A stretch of 48,096 nt of DNA from Petrocella sp024636985. Lineage in GTDB: Bacteria > Bacillota > Clostridia > Lachnospirales > Vallitaleaceae. The stretch lies in the NCBI GenBank assembly GCA_024636985.1, contig JAGXFY010000056.1, positions 1 to 48,096 of the forward strand. The letters run 5' to 3'. The notes beneath the pieces were generated by a model. The model was not told the origin of the DNA, made no database searches, and was given only the letters and a program-made list of their open reading frames with translations. Shown here piece after piece: positions 34,446-42,950 of the stretch. Both the position numbers and the translations under genes were made by a program. How positions within the stretch are numbered: position 1 is the first letter of the stretch; each line of letters begins with the position of its first letter.

Positions 34446-34820
34446 ATGTTAGAGAACAAAATTGAGTTAGTATGTATTGCATGTCCCGTTGGATGTTTAA
34501 TGGAAGTTGAACAAAACGGAGATGAATTTATAGTAACTGGTAATGCATGTAAGCGTGGACCTGTGTATGCCAAAGCAGAGTTGACACATCCAACCAGATC
34601 ATTGTGTACAACGGTTGCTATTAAAGACGGCTTCTTGAATCGTTTACCAGTATTTACGGAAGAAGAGATTCCAAAAGGTTTGATTTTTGAAGCAATGGAT
34701 GTAATTAATAAAGTTGTTGTTGAAGCACCCGTAAAAGTAAGACAGGTTATTATCGAAAACTTATTGGGAACAGGTGTTAACGTAGTCGCAACAAGAAGTA
34801 TGAGTAAAAAGAATTCATAA
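34446..34820 (+). CDS. DUF1667 family cysteine-rich protein
   Basis: 124 aa. Cysteines in VCIACPVGCLMEVE (three), GNACKRGPVYAKAE and RSLCTT match DUF1667, a family found with GlpA/GlpB-like flavoproteins in Clostridia. The cysteines probably bind an iron-sulfur cluster or other metal, giving an electron-transfer role comparable to GlpC. ATG 34446 follows GGGAGG (34431-34436) by nine nucleotides; ATG 34437 directly abuts that site and is unlikely. Confidence 0.82.
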   Translation: MLENKIELVCIACPVGCLMEVEQNGDEFIVTGNACKRGPVYAKAELTHPTRSLCTTVAIKDGFLNRLPVFTEEEIPKGLIFEAMDVINKVVVEAPVKVRQVIIENLLGTGVNVVATRSMSKKNS

Positions 34821-34831
34821 TGTAAGGCATA

Positions 34832-34863
34832 AAAAAAGTCATTCCGGGGGGGATGACTTTTTT
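34832..34863 (+). terminator. bidirectional terminator between glp genes and ATP-grasp pair
   Basis: AAAAAAGTCAT (34832-34842) pairs with ATGACTTTTTT (34853-34863); TCC/GGG pairs extend the stem around a G-rich loop. The flanking A and T tracts suit both directions between the converging genes. Confidence 0.85.
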
Positions 34864-34890
34864 GTGTTCTCTAATTTACTTAAGTGTATT

Positions 34891-36336
34891 TTATGACATG
34901 ATTTCGTCCATGAGTATGGGGTCACCGTTGATGGCCATGAAGAGTTTTCTTCGTAATTGCTTTTTGGTATTGATAAGCTCTGCTGCCAATTTGTCGATGG
35001 CGATTGTGGATAATACGGACTGGATGTAGCCCTCGATAAGACTGTCAAGACTAAGGCCTAACTGGTTAAAGTCTTTTTGATCCACCATCTTAAGTCGACC
35101 GGTTTCACTTGCCCATCCATCTATCATTTTTATGGATAAGTTCGTACCAAGCATTTGCCAGGAGTCCTCTGTAGAGTCTAGGTTGGTCGTTAGAGGTTTT
35201 TCAGCTCTTCTGGCATACATAGCCATCGGACGATAGCCATTTGGCGTTGAAGCAATCATAAACCTTAAATCGGCTACGTAGATTTCTTTCTTTTTATTTG
35301 GGACCATGCCTACATGGTAATAAAGACCATCACTACTATTGGTACTCCAGTGGTAATTGCCAATGAGGCTCTGTACGATAAAATCCTCGTAAGGATGGCT
35401 CAAAGACATAAAATGCTCCAGTTCTTGCTTGCAAGTAATCGTATAGACACCTTGTCCTGCATTACTATATGGATTTTTTATAACAGCATGTCCACCAAAT
35501 CGATCCACCCACAGTGGAATTTCATGAAGTTTTACATCTTTGATGGTTTCAGGAGTATTTATTTTAAGACCATGGTTTTTGAGATCTCCATTGTAAAAAT
35601 CATAGGCCTTGGCTGCCATTCGCTTGTTTCGACCACCGGCAAGACATGCGATAATGGGGTTATATATGAGTGTTTTTGATTTGACAGGAATACGGTTCCA
35701 AGGGGTCTGAGTTACATAGCGTATAGCGGCTTTGATGGGGAACCAGTTTGCATCCTGGTCACGCACTTCCATAACCTCATCCACAAATCTGACACTAGGG
35801 TTTGGATCACCATCATAAAATGAAGCTAAATAGACATCCTCTCCGGTGATTTGTGCAAGTGCTGCAGCATATCCGGAAGCTTCCATTTCATTTTTATCAT
35901 AAATCACGGCGTAATGACCAGTCACCACACGTTTTTCTTTGACGAACGGTAAGAAGGATGTTTCGATAAGACGTTGATAGCTGCCCATTTCTTCTTGATC
36001 AAATAATAATGGCATTGATTTTTGACCGGAGGGTGATGAATTGGTTTCTATGACAACCATCTGTCTTATTCCGTTGGCGGTGGTTACATGAAAAAGATCC
36101 GTACCCGACCATTGTATATGATTAGGACGATAGTTTAGATACTGTGTGAGTGCATCACTATCCACTCTTGGATTGAGATGACAGTAACGTTCTATAATTC
36201 TGTCTGTATCCATATTAAGAAAAAAGAGTACGAGCGGACTAATTTGAGCATTGACCACCTTATGGTAATAATGATTTTCTTGTATGAAAGTCCCCGGTCG
36301 TACTAATTGCGCCGGTTCTTCGAAATTTATTTTCAT
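34891..36336 (-). CDS. putative circularly permuted ATP-grasp protein
   Basis: 481 aa, not confidently assigned. HAVIKNPYSNAGQGVYTI (283-300) resembles the ATP-binding lysine and glycine loop of ATP-grasp enzymes, and FIVQSLIG (319-326) plus VADLRFMI (354-361) fit the following strands. A segment like the usual C-terminal metal-binding motif (E-x-N-x-x-P), IETNSSPSGQ (96-105), comes before these, not after, so the fold may be circularly permuted. AGGAGG precedes the ATG and the gene lies 12 nt behind a RimK-like gene, so the two are co-expressed. I infer ATP-dependent amide bond formation; substrate unknown. Confidence 0.5.
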   Translation of the reverse strand: MKINFEEPAQLVRPGTFIQENHYYHKVVNAQISPLVLFFLNMDTDRIIERYCHLNPRVDSDALTQYLNYRPNHIQWSGTDLFHVTTANGIRQMVVIETNSSPSGQKSMPLLFDQEEMGSYQRLIETSFLPFVKEKRVVTGHYAVIYDKNEMEASGYAAALAQITGEDVYLASFYDGDPNPSVRFVDEVMEVRDQDANWFPIKAAIRYVTQTPWNRIPVKSKTLIYNPIIACLAGGRNKRMAAKAYDFYNGDLKNHGLKINTPETIKDVKLHEIPLWVDRFGGHAVIKNPYSNAGQGVYTITCKQELEHFMSLSHPYEDFIVQSLIGNYHWSTNSSDGLYYHVGMVPNKKKEIYVADLRFMIASTPNGYRPMAMYARRAEKPLTTNLDSTEDSWQMLGTNLSIKMIDGWASETGRLKMVDQKDFNQLGLSLDSLIEGYIQSVLSTIAIDKLAAELINTKKQLRRKLFMAINGDPILMDEIMS

Positions 36337-36348
36337 ATAGCCTCCTGA

Positions 36349-37251
36349 TTATCCATGTAAACGTGTTTTTATATATTCATATATTTCATGAGGTACATTG
36401 ACATTGACGCAAGATTCCATACCCTTAAACATAGGTGAGGAATTGACTTCACAGATTTTAAAATGATCCCCATCAAAAAGCAAATCCACACCGGAAATAT
36501 CTAGCCCTAATACTTTTGTAGCCTCAAGCGCCAGCCATTCTATTGCAGGTGTTAAGGTGTAGGGTGTCACGGAACCACCAGCAGAATAGTTGGCACGAAA
36601 ATCGTTGTCACCGGCTTGGCGATGCATACATCCGATTATACGGCCGCCAACCACAAAAACACGCAAGTCTCGTCCAAGACTATCGGTCATCATTTCTTGT
36701 AAAATAATGTTAAGCTGTGGATTGGCGATTTCTATAATTCTCGTGATATTTTTAAGTGCATCCTCATTCTCGGCCATAAAAACACCTTTACCTAAAGAAC
36801 CGGATAGGGTTTTTATAATGATCGGAAAAGAAAAAAGACGCTTAATAAGCGGAATCTCAACAGGAAACTTGAGAAGCATGGTTTTTGGAACAGGCAAGTT
36901 GCGTTGAGCCAAAATCTGATGAGAAAAAAGCTTGTCTTTAACCGTTTCTATACTGAGGGATGTGTTGATACATGGGATGCCCAGTCTTTCAATATGTCGA
37001 ATCAGTGCTAACGCAAAATAAGTCGTACCGGAGCCCATTCTTGGGAGCACAAAGTCAGGTAGGTCGGTAATTGCACCATTGACATAGATGCTTTTTTCGT
37101 CTTCTCTAGTGACGATAATATCAATTTGATCAGGAGAATAGACCTCAATATCTATATCCATTTTTTCCGCTTCCTCAATAAAACGGTTGACTTCATAATG
37201 TGTTTCGTTTAACGCTTCTTTAGATACTTTGTAGATAATCCAACCTTTCAT
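36349..37251 (-). CDS. RimK-type ATP-grasp ligase
   Basis: 300 aa. It shows FPIIIKTLSGSLGKGVF (ATP-binding Lys and loop), IILQEMM, GRDLRVFVVGGRIIGCM and the metal-binding end VDLLFDGDHFKICEVNSSP. These are the marks of the RimK family, which adds amino acids to a protein or peptide terminus. It is the first gene of a leftward pair with the permuted ATP-grasp candidate. ATG 37251 (MKGWIIYK) is chosen because AAGGG lies six nucleotides upstream; GTG 37275 would place its ribosome site too close. The true acceptor cannot be read; a small Lys-rich protein is encoded divergently. Confidence 0.83.
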   Translation of the reverse strand: MKGWIIYKVSKEALNETHYEVNRFIEEAEKMDIDIEVYSPDQIDIIVTREDEKSIYVNGAITDLPDFVLPRMGSGTTYFALALIRHIERLGIPCINTSLSIETVKDKLFSHQILAQRNLPVPKTMLLKFPVEIPLIKRLFSFPIIIKTLSGSLGKGVFMAENEDALKNITRIIEIANPQLNIILQEMMTDSLGRDLRVFVVGGRIIGCMHRQAGDNDFRANYSAGGSVTPYTLTPAIEWLALEATKVLGLDISGVDLLFDGDHFKICEVNSSPMFKGMESCVNVNVPHEIYEYIKTRLHG

Positions 37252-37308
37252 GGTTGACCCTTTAAGTGTTGCCACTTACCTTTCTGTTGTAAATTTGAAG
37301 ATATTTTC

Positions 37309-37376
37309 ATTATACATGATTGAATCAGGTTATCATAATAAAAAATGATGATTTAAAATATAATTAATGCTATAAT
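37309..37376. promoter_or_regulatory. divergent promoters, ATP-grasp pair and small protein
   Basis: Leftward: TATAAT at 37314-37309. Rightward: TATAAT at 37371-37376 with a TG extended -10 element (37368-37369). Clear -35 boxes are lacking. The two are 57 nt apart, allowing shared control. Confidence 0.45.
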
Positions 37377-37425
37377 AACATTTACACCTTAACCAAATAT
37401 GAAAGATAGATTAAAAGGAGTTTAC

Positions 37426-37581
37426 ATGTCGGAAAAAAATCAAGAAATGATGAAAAAAATATTGGAACAGAAAAAGGCAACACAAAGTAATAAACAAAAA
37501 ATGATACCCAATAAAAAAATCGGATCTAGCCAAAAAGGTAAACTTAATCAGAAAGCCGGAGGCTCAAACAACAAGGTCTAA
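37426..37581 (+). CDS. small Lys/Gln/Asn-rich protein
   Basis: 51 aa, highly basic (about 13 Lys), with no hydrophobic segment or cysteine. The N-terminal third is helical (EKNQEMMKKILEQKK); the rest is polar, ends QKAGGSNNKV and is probably disordered. AAAGGAG five nucleotides before ATG 37426 and an extended -10 promoter make it a real gene despite its size. It is divergent from the RimK-like gene. It may be a nucleic-acid-binding small protein; a substrate of the adjacent ATP-grasp enzymes is a speculative alternative. Confidence 0.6.
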   Translation: MSEKNQEMMKKILEQKKATQSNKQKMIPNKKIGSSQKGKLNQKAGGSNNKV

Positions 37582-37671
37582 TTGTGTGTAAATGGATGCT
37601 TTTCTTTTCATAGCCTCATTTTTGTTGATGTTATAACAAGAATGGGGTTTTATAGTGTATAAGGAATTGGA

Positions 37672-38793
37672 GTGGAAATAAAAATGATGAAGCCCCCGTT
37701 TAGAATTATAGGGATTCTTTTGGTAGTGGTACTGCTCGCCTATTCATGGTCCTATGCCACGGTTAATGTAGACGTGGTTACAGAAGCTGAAAATCAAATT
37801 CTGCAAATCAATGAGGAAGAAGCCGTTATTTTAACGGATTTGTACCTGATTGAGCAAGAAATTATGAAACTTGAAGCGGATGAAGTCACCTTATCAAAAG
37901 ATATAAAAATATATAGTAGTGAAATCCGAGTGTTAGAAAAAAGAATTATAGATGAAGAAAATGCATTTAATGAAAATAGGGACACTCTAGAGCATATTTT
38001 AAAAGCTTACCAAAAAAGAGGGGCCGGTACATTTTTGGAAATCTTACTTGACTCCGACCATTTAGCTGATTTTTTAAGAAGACTGAATATGCTTAGGGAC
38101 CTGACCCAAGATACTGGAGCATTGCTGAATCACCTTGAGGAAGTACAACAAAGTTTGGCAGAAGAAAAGGCGACATTGGCAAAACAGCTTACAAACTTGG
38201 AAGAAGAGCAGAAAAGACTTGGGGAAGTAGTGGAAGAAATAAAAGCCACAAAAATAGAGAAAGAATCCTATTTAACGGATCTTTTAGATAAAAGAGAATT
38301 TTTTGAGAACATCCTTTATGAGATTAGTACGGCATGGAAAGTGCTTAAACCTATGTTTGTACAAGCCAGTGAAGGCTTTTCAAGATTAGCTGAAAGTGGC
38401 AGTCTACCAGAGGATGCTATGAAGCTCAGGTTATCAATGTCAGGTTTTGATGCCATTATATCTGAGAAGGTGTTTAACGATGCAATTTTAAAGAATCCGG
38501 ATATCCCTGAGCTGGAATTTGAGTTTGAAGAAGGCTATATAAGGCTATCGGTACCAAGCAATCATTTGAGTGTGAATGGGAATTTTCAAGTGATTGAGGG
38601 CACTGAACTGGTTTTCATTCCAGAATCTGGCACATTTTATGATATGCCTCTTGATGACACGTTAATGAATGAACTTTTTGAAGACGGTGGACTCAGGTTG
38701 AACTTAAAGCCGATTATTGGTAACAATAAGATCAAGACGGCAGAGTCTAAAGAAAATGACTTAATTCTTGCGGTACAAATCAATTTATTTTAG
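37672..38793 (+). CDS. FtsEX-associated coiled-coil protein without hydrolase domain
   Basis: 373 aa. A signal or anchor helix (about 12-30, IIGILLVVVLLAYSWSYA) is followed by a long coiled coil (about 35-235) interrupted by RGAGTFLEILLDSDHLADFLRRLNML, the hinge seen in the PcsB/CwlO/EnvC N-terminal domain. Those proteins join FtsEX to peptidoglycan cleavage, but no NlpC/P60, CHAP or LytM domain follows; residues 240-373 form a beta-rich domain I do not recognise. It sits directly before ftsE and ftsX. GTG 37672 has AAGGA six nucleotides upstream; ATG 37684 is an alternative. It probably activates a hydrolase encoded elsewhere. Confidence 0.68.
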   Translation: MEIKMMKPPFRIIGILLVVVLLAYSWSYATVNVDVVTEAENQILQINEEEAVILTDLYLIEQEIMKLEADEVTLSKDIKIYSSEIRVLEKRIIDEENAFNENRDTLEHILKAYQKRGAGTFLEILLDSDHLADFLRRLNMLRDLTQDTGALLNHLEEVQQSLAEEKATLAKQLTNLEEEQKRLGEVVEEIKATKIEKESYLTDLLDKREFFENILYEISTAWKVLKPMFVQASEGFSRLAESGSLPEDAMKLRLSMSGFDAIISEKVFNDAILKNPDIPELEFEFEEGYIRLSVPSNHLSVNGNFQVIEGTELVFIPESGTFYDMPLDDTLMNELFEDGGLRLNLKPIIGNNKIKTAESKENDLILAVQINLF

Positions 38794-38809
38794 TTCATAA
38801 GGAGAAAAA

Positions 38810-39487
38810 ATGATAGAGGCACATGATTTAGAGTTGATTTATAGTGATGGTACAGTAGCCGTTAAGCCCTTTGATATAAAAGTTGGTGCAGGGGAATTAG
38901 TTTATATTACCGGTGCTAGCGGATCGGGTAAAACAAGTCTGCTTAAATTGCTCATTGGAAGCGAGTATCCGACAGGTGGCACATTAAATATACTTGGAGA
39001 AGAGATTAAAAAGGGTAACACCAAAAGCATCAATAAGATGCGTCACAAGATTGGTCCGATTTTTCAAGAGTTTAGATTAATCAAAGGAAAAACCGCTATG
39101 GACAATGTTAAACTGGGGATGCGGTTTATCGGCATGACACCAAGTCAAATAGAAGAAGAAGCACAATCTGTACTCATCAAGGTAGGACTTAAGGAAAAGT
39201 TAAACATTAAAGTAGACTACCTTTCTTGGGGAGAATGTCAACGGGTAGCCATTGCAAGAGCAGTCGCCAGAAAACCTGCGCTTATTTTGGCAGATGAGCC
39301 TACCGGTAATTTGGATCGGGATAACGCAATAAAGATGTTAGAGCTTTTAGCATCCTTTAGAACACAAGATACAGCGGTTATCATGACCACCCATGCAACT
39401 CATTTAATAGAAGGACATGCTCATGCCACCTACATTCATATGAATCGAGGCAGCGTGAATATTGAAAGGCAAGGCAAATCCTATTGA
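38810..39487 (+). CDS. ftsE: cell division ATP-binding protein FtsE
   Basis: 225 aa. ABC ATPase with Walker A GASGSGKT (about 35-42), FQEFRLIKGKTAMDNV in the Q-loop region typical of FtsE, Walker B LILADEPTGNLD and switch His in TTHATH. The signature motif is LSWGECQR instead of LSGGEQQR, an unusual change. It pairs with FtsX to control periplasmic or cell-surface peptidoglycan hydrolysis during division or elongation. It is 16 nt behind the coiled-coil gene and overlaps ftsX by four nucleotides. Confidence 0.87.
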   Translation: MIEAHDLELIYSDGTVAVKPFDIKVGAGELVYITGASGSGKTSLLKLLIGSEYPTGGTLNILGEEIKKGNTKSINKMRHKIGPIFQEFRLIKGKTAMDNVKLGMRFIGMTPSQIEEEAQSVLIKVGLKEKLNIKVDYLSWGECQRVAIARAVARKPALILADEPTGNLDRDNAIKMLELLASFRTQDTAVIMTTHATHLIEGHAHATYIHMNRGSVNIERQGKSY

Positions 39488-40374
39488 AAACTTATATTTA
39501 CAACTTTCGTTATTTCATCAAAGAATCAATCGATATTTTTCGTTTAAACTTAATATCCAATATCTTCTCTTTATTAAGCACAGGTCTGATATTTTTTGTT
39601 TTGACTTTGATTATTGCAGGATGGAACATCAGCAGTTCAGTTACGGAAGCCATCAAAGGTGAATCAGAAATCAGTGTTTATTTTCAAGAAGGTCTGACAG
39701 ATACGGAAATTAAAGAAATGACCAAATCCATCACCAATGTGCAAGGTGTGAAATCGGTCAATCTGGTTAATGAGGAAGAGGCTTATGCACGAATGGAAAG
39801 AGTATTAGGCGATGATGCTCAGGTACTGTCTTTTTTTGAAGATAACCCTTTTGACGCTTTTTTGGAAGTGGGCATAGAACTTAGTGAAATCGATACAATT
39901 GTAGGACGACTCAGTCAAATGGAGTATGTTGAATTGGTTAGGGACAATAAAGAAGTGTTGAATCGACTTAGCCATATGTCAGATGTTCTTAATTTGATTA
40001 GTTATTTAGCATTAACGGCAGTGGGCATTACAACTTTGGTGATTATGTCTCATATCATTAGGCAAGGCATCTACCATCATAGAGAACAAATCAATACCCT
40101 TGAACTTTTGGGCGCGCCCAAATATTTCATAGCACTTCCATTTTATATAGAAGGTATTGGCATGACACTTACAGGTGGGTTATTGTCACTCATATTAAGC
40201 CATTTTGTATTAAGTGAGATTTATACACAAGTTTCAGGTCCATTACCATTTATTCCCATGCCGGATCAAGGTAGTGTTATGCAAAATCTAATCTTGATGA
40301 TTATAGGTTTAAGTTTAATTTTGGGTTTCTTAGGCAGTGCTTTTGGTGTCAGTTCTTCAAAAGGTAAAAATTAA
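39484..40374 (+). CDS. ftsX: cell division protein FtsX
   Basis: 296 aa. One N-terminal helix, an extracytoplasmic domain (about 50-155, ESEISVYFQEG, KSVNLVNEEEAYARM, NPFDAFLEV) and three C-terminal helices with REQINTLELLGAP: the FtsX layout. It starts with TTG at 39484, overlapping the ftsE stop (TTGA), a translational coupling start. It transmits ATP-driven changes from FtsE to an external coiled-coil partner, most likely the product of 37672-38793. Confidence 0.9.
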   Translation: MKTYIYNFRYFIKESIDIFRLNLISNIFSLLSTGLIFFVLTLIIAGWNISSSVTEAIKGESEISVYFQEGLTDTEIKEMTKSITNVQGVKSVNLVNEEEAYARMERVLGDDAQVLSFFEDNPFDAFLEVGIELSEIDTIVGRLSQMEYVELVRDNKEVLNRLSHMSDVLNLISYLALTAVGITTLVIMSHIIRQGIYHHREQINTLELLGAPKYFIALPFYIEGIGMTLTGGLLSLILSHFVLSEIYTQVSGPLPFIPMPDQGSVMQNLILMIIGLSLILGFLGSAFGVSSSKGKN

Positions 40375-40399
40375 AATGTCCAAAGAGCCTTGCGTCAGT

Positions 40400-41536
40400 T
40401 TATTTGTAATCTATAAGTTGTCCATTTTTAATTGCCTTTGATTGAATATGGATGTTGTTGATCTTTTCAATTTTTTTGATATCTTGTAACTGACTTAGCG
40501 TGATGATGGATATAGCCACGCCGTTTTCACCGGCACGTCCCGTACGACCGACGCGGTGAATATATTCATTGAGGTCGACAGGAATATCCATATTGATAAC
40601 ATGGGAGAGATTTTGAAGATCAAGCCCTCTTGCTACCAAATCTGAGGCGACAAGAACTTTAGCTTGTCCTCCCTTAAAATGATCAATGGCTTTTTTACGT
40701 TCTTGTTTCGTAGCATTTCCATAAATGCCGACAGCATCTATTTTATGATAGTTCAACTTTTCCACAACATCAATAATAGCTTCATTTTTGTTAATAAAGA
40801 CGATGGCTTTTGAAGGTTTTACTGCATGTATGAGTTTTCTAAGCGTATCTATTTTATCTCGTTGTGGGGCTATTATGAAACAGTGTTCGATGGCTGGGTT
40901 AACCTTATCAGGCGCGATATTGACGATTTCAGGGCTTTTCATGAGTGATAGGGCACATGTTAAGGCTTTATCACTAATTGAAGCAGAAAAGGCCAATAAC
41001 TGACGATCACGCAATGTAGTTTTGATAATACTTTTGACGGTCTGAACATTACTATCACTTAATAATTTATCAGCTTCATCAATCACTAAGGTCTTAATTT
41101 GATGGGCCTTTATTTTTTTGAGCTGAATCAATTCTAATACTCGGCCGGGGGTCCCAACAATAATATGAGGCTTTTCTTTTAAATAATCAATTTGGCGTTT
41201 GATATTGACCTCACCTATGATCGGTATAGATCTTAAGGGGTGGTTGGAATTGTGAGCCAACGTCTTGATGACATTATTAATCTGAATAACCAGTTCGTGA
41301 GTAGGTGCCAATATTAAAGTGTGCAGGTCTTTAGAGTCTGTATCAATACGTTGAAAAGAAGGCAATAGGTAGGCTAAGGTTTTACCGCTTCCTGTGATGG
41401 CTTCAGCTATGAGGTCTTTATTATCCAAAATGTGTTCAATGGTTTTGCTTTGTATGTCAGTAGGAGCTATAATATTTTCGTGTTTAAGCCCCGTAATAAA
41501 GGTGTCGCTTATTTTTAATTCATTAAATGTAGCCAT
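40400..41536 (-). CDS. DEAD-box RNA helicase
   Basis: 378 aa. Q motif near Q29, Walker A AEAITGSGKT (44-53), the PTHELVIQ Ia motif, TPGRVLEL, VIDEADKL (motif II), FSASIS as motif III in place of SAT, and HRVGRTGRAG (motif VI). There is no long C-terminal extension, so it is a minimal two-domain helicase such as YfmL or CshB-like proteins that act in ribosome assembly or RNA turnover, often in the cold. AAGGAG six nucleotides before ATG 41536 sets the start. The leader carries a 38-bp element also found at 160-197. Confidence 0.9.
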   Translation of the reverse strand: MATFNELKISDTFITGLKHENIIAPTDIQSKTIEHILDNKDLIAEAITGSGKTLAYLLPSFQRIDTDSKDLHTLILAPTHELVIQINNVIKTLAHNSNHPLRSIPIIGEVNIKRQIDYLKEKPHIIVGTPGRVLELIQLKKIKAHQIKTLVIDEADKLLSDSNVQTVKSIIKTTLRDRQLLAFSASISDKALTCALSLMKSPEIVNIAPDKVNPAIEHCFIIAPQRDKIDTLRKLIHAVKPSKAIVFINKNEAIIDVVEKLNYHKIDAVGIYGNATKQERKKAIDHFKGGQAKVLVASDLVARGLDLQNLSHVINMDIPVDLNEYIHRVGRTGRAGENGVAISIITLSQLQDIKKIEKINNIHIQSKAIKNGQLIDYK

Positions 41537-41554
41537 AATTTTCTCCTTATATGC

Positions 41555-41633
41555 GTTCACGCCGTGAACAATTTGCAATCGAAACGAGGCAGAACCTCAT
41601 TTTGATTCTATAGATAGATAACATTTTTGTCAA
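41555..41633 (-). promoter_or_regulatory. helicase promoter and leader element
   Basis: Minus strand: TTGACA (41633-41628), 17-nt spacer, TAGAAT (41610-41605), predicting transcription to begin near 41598. The leader then starts with the shared element (41598-41561), followed by a palindrome GTTCACG-C-CGTGAAC (41555-41569). Confidence 0.6.
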
Positions 41634-42021
41634 TGAGATGCATTATTTATTATCAATATACAAGGTAGAATAAGAAACATATTCAATAACTATGTTTGTG
41701 TGTCTTTTTCTGACATTAGGCTCGAATCGAATCATCTGAAACTGTAAAATCGAAGAAAAATATATAAGGTAGTAAAATTTTTTTAATGTCAGGGAAAAAC
41801 AAATGTCTTTTAAGGGAAAACGCTTTACATCGGTTTTGATTTATTATATACTATCCTAGTAAATTAAGGATTCTGTACAGTAAAATTATTTTATAATCTA
41901 CTAAATTTAAGGCAAATTAAGGTCAATGATAAGAACCTTTTACTTGAATAAGATTATAGTCATCAACCGCATGAATGTGTTGGTTAGTATTAGAATCATA
42001 AATGTCGAAAGGAGCTTTAAA
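41634..42021 (+). promoter_or_regulatory. intergenic region with opp promoter
   Basis: No gene is seen. A good promoter, TTTACA (41824-41829), 17-nt spacer, TATACT (41847-41852), faces oppB and leaves a leader of about 165 nt. An in-frame extension of oppB upstream of 42022 has no ribosome binding site and is rejected. Confidence 0.6.
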
Positions 42022-42948
42022 ATGAAAGGTTATTACGCAAAACGAATTCTCTCAGCGTTGATTACCCTCTTAATTATCATGACACTAACATTTGTGATGA
42101 TGCATTCTATACCAGGAGGTCCTTTTACCAGAGAACGACCTGTTCCGGATGAAATATTAAAAACACTCAATGAAAAGTATAATTTGGACGCTCCAATTTA
42201 TGAACAGTATTTTGATTATGTAAAAGGTGTGGTCACTTTTGATCTTGGGCCATCTTATTCTAAGATTGGCACCACCGTTAATGATTTGATTATTTCTGGT
42301 TTTCCCGCATCTGCCAGAATCGGCTTGTATGCAACGATACTCATAGTACTTTTTGGCATTCCTCTTGGCATAATTTCTGCCCTAAAACAAAATAAACCCA
42401 TTGATTATCTGGTTATGTTTATGGCAACACTAGGCGTTACCGTTCCCAGTTTTGTTATGGCGACCTTGATTATCTATTTTTTTGCCGGCAAATTAGGTAT
42501 ATTACCCAGCTTTGGCATTACTTCACCTTTGGGGTATATCGGACCAGTACTGGCCTTATCCGGTTATTCGTTATCCTTTGTTGCAAGACTTACAAGATCC
42601 AGTATGCTTGAAGTTTTAAGACAAGACTATATCCGTACTGCCAGAGCCAACGGCTTAAGCGAATTCAAAGTCATCTATAAACATGCGATAAAAAATGCCT
42701 TGATACCGGTTGTAACCTATATTGGACCTATGATTGCAGCTATATTAACTGGCTCTTTCGTTATTGAAAAAATATTTGCAATACCGGGTATGGGCCGATA
42801 TTTTGTAGAAAGTGTTGGTAATCGAGACTATACGACGATTACCGGAATCACCGTTTTTTATGCAGCCTTTTATATCATTATGGTATTACTTGTAGATATT
42901 GCATACGGGTTTATTGACCCTAGAATAAAACTTGGGAAGGAAAAATAA
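42022..42948 (+). CDS. oppB: oligopeptide ABC transporter permease OppB
   Basis: 308 aa, the usual size, six membrane helices. Family marks are AKRILSALITLLIIMTLTFVMMHSIPGGPF at the N-terminus, YIRTARANGLSEFKVIYKHAIKNALIPV (the EAA-type loop that contacts the ATPases) and a C-terminal GYGFIDPRIKLG-like end. AAGGAG precedes ATG 42022. It is the first gene of oppBCDF-A. Confidence 0.9.
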   Translation: MKGYYAKRILSALITLLIIMTLTFVMMHSIPGGPFTRERPVPDEILKTLNEKYNLDAPIYEQYFDYVKGVVTFDLGPSYSKIGTTVNDLIISGFPASARIGLYATILIVLFGIPLGIISALKQNKPIDYLVMFMATLGVTVPSFVMATLIIYFFAGKLGILPSFGITSPLGYIGPVLALSGYSLSFVARLTRSSMLEVLRQDYIRTARANGLSEFKVIYKHAIKNALIPVVTYIGPMIAAILTGSFVIEKIFAIPGMGRYFVESVGNRDYTTITGITVFYAAFYIIMVLLVDIAYGFIDPRIKLGKEK

Positions 42949-42950
42949 TC

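Noticed and set aside
40400..41536. SAS in place of SAT in helicase motif III as a defect
   Set aside because: SAS-type variants occur in functional DEAD-box helicases; all other motifs are intact.
41817..41832. Catabolite-response (cre) site near the opp promoter (GGAAAACGCTTTAC)
   Set aside because: Only part of the cre consensus matches and several key positions fail.
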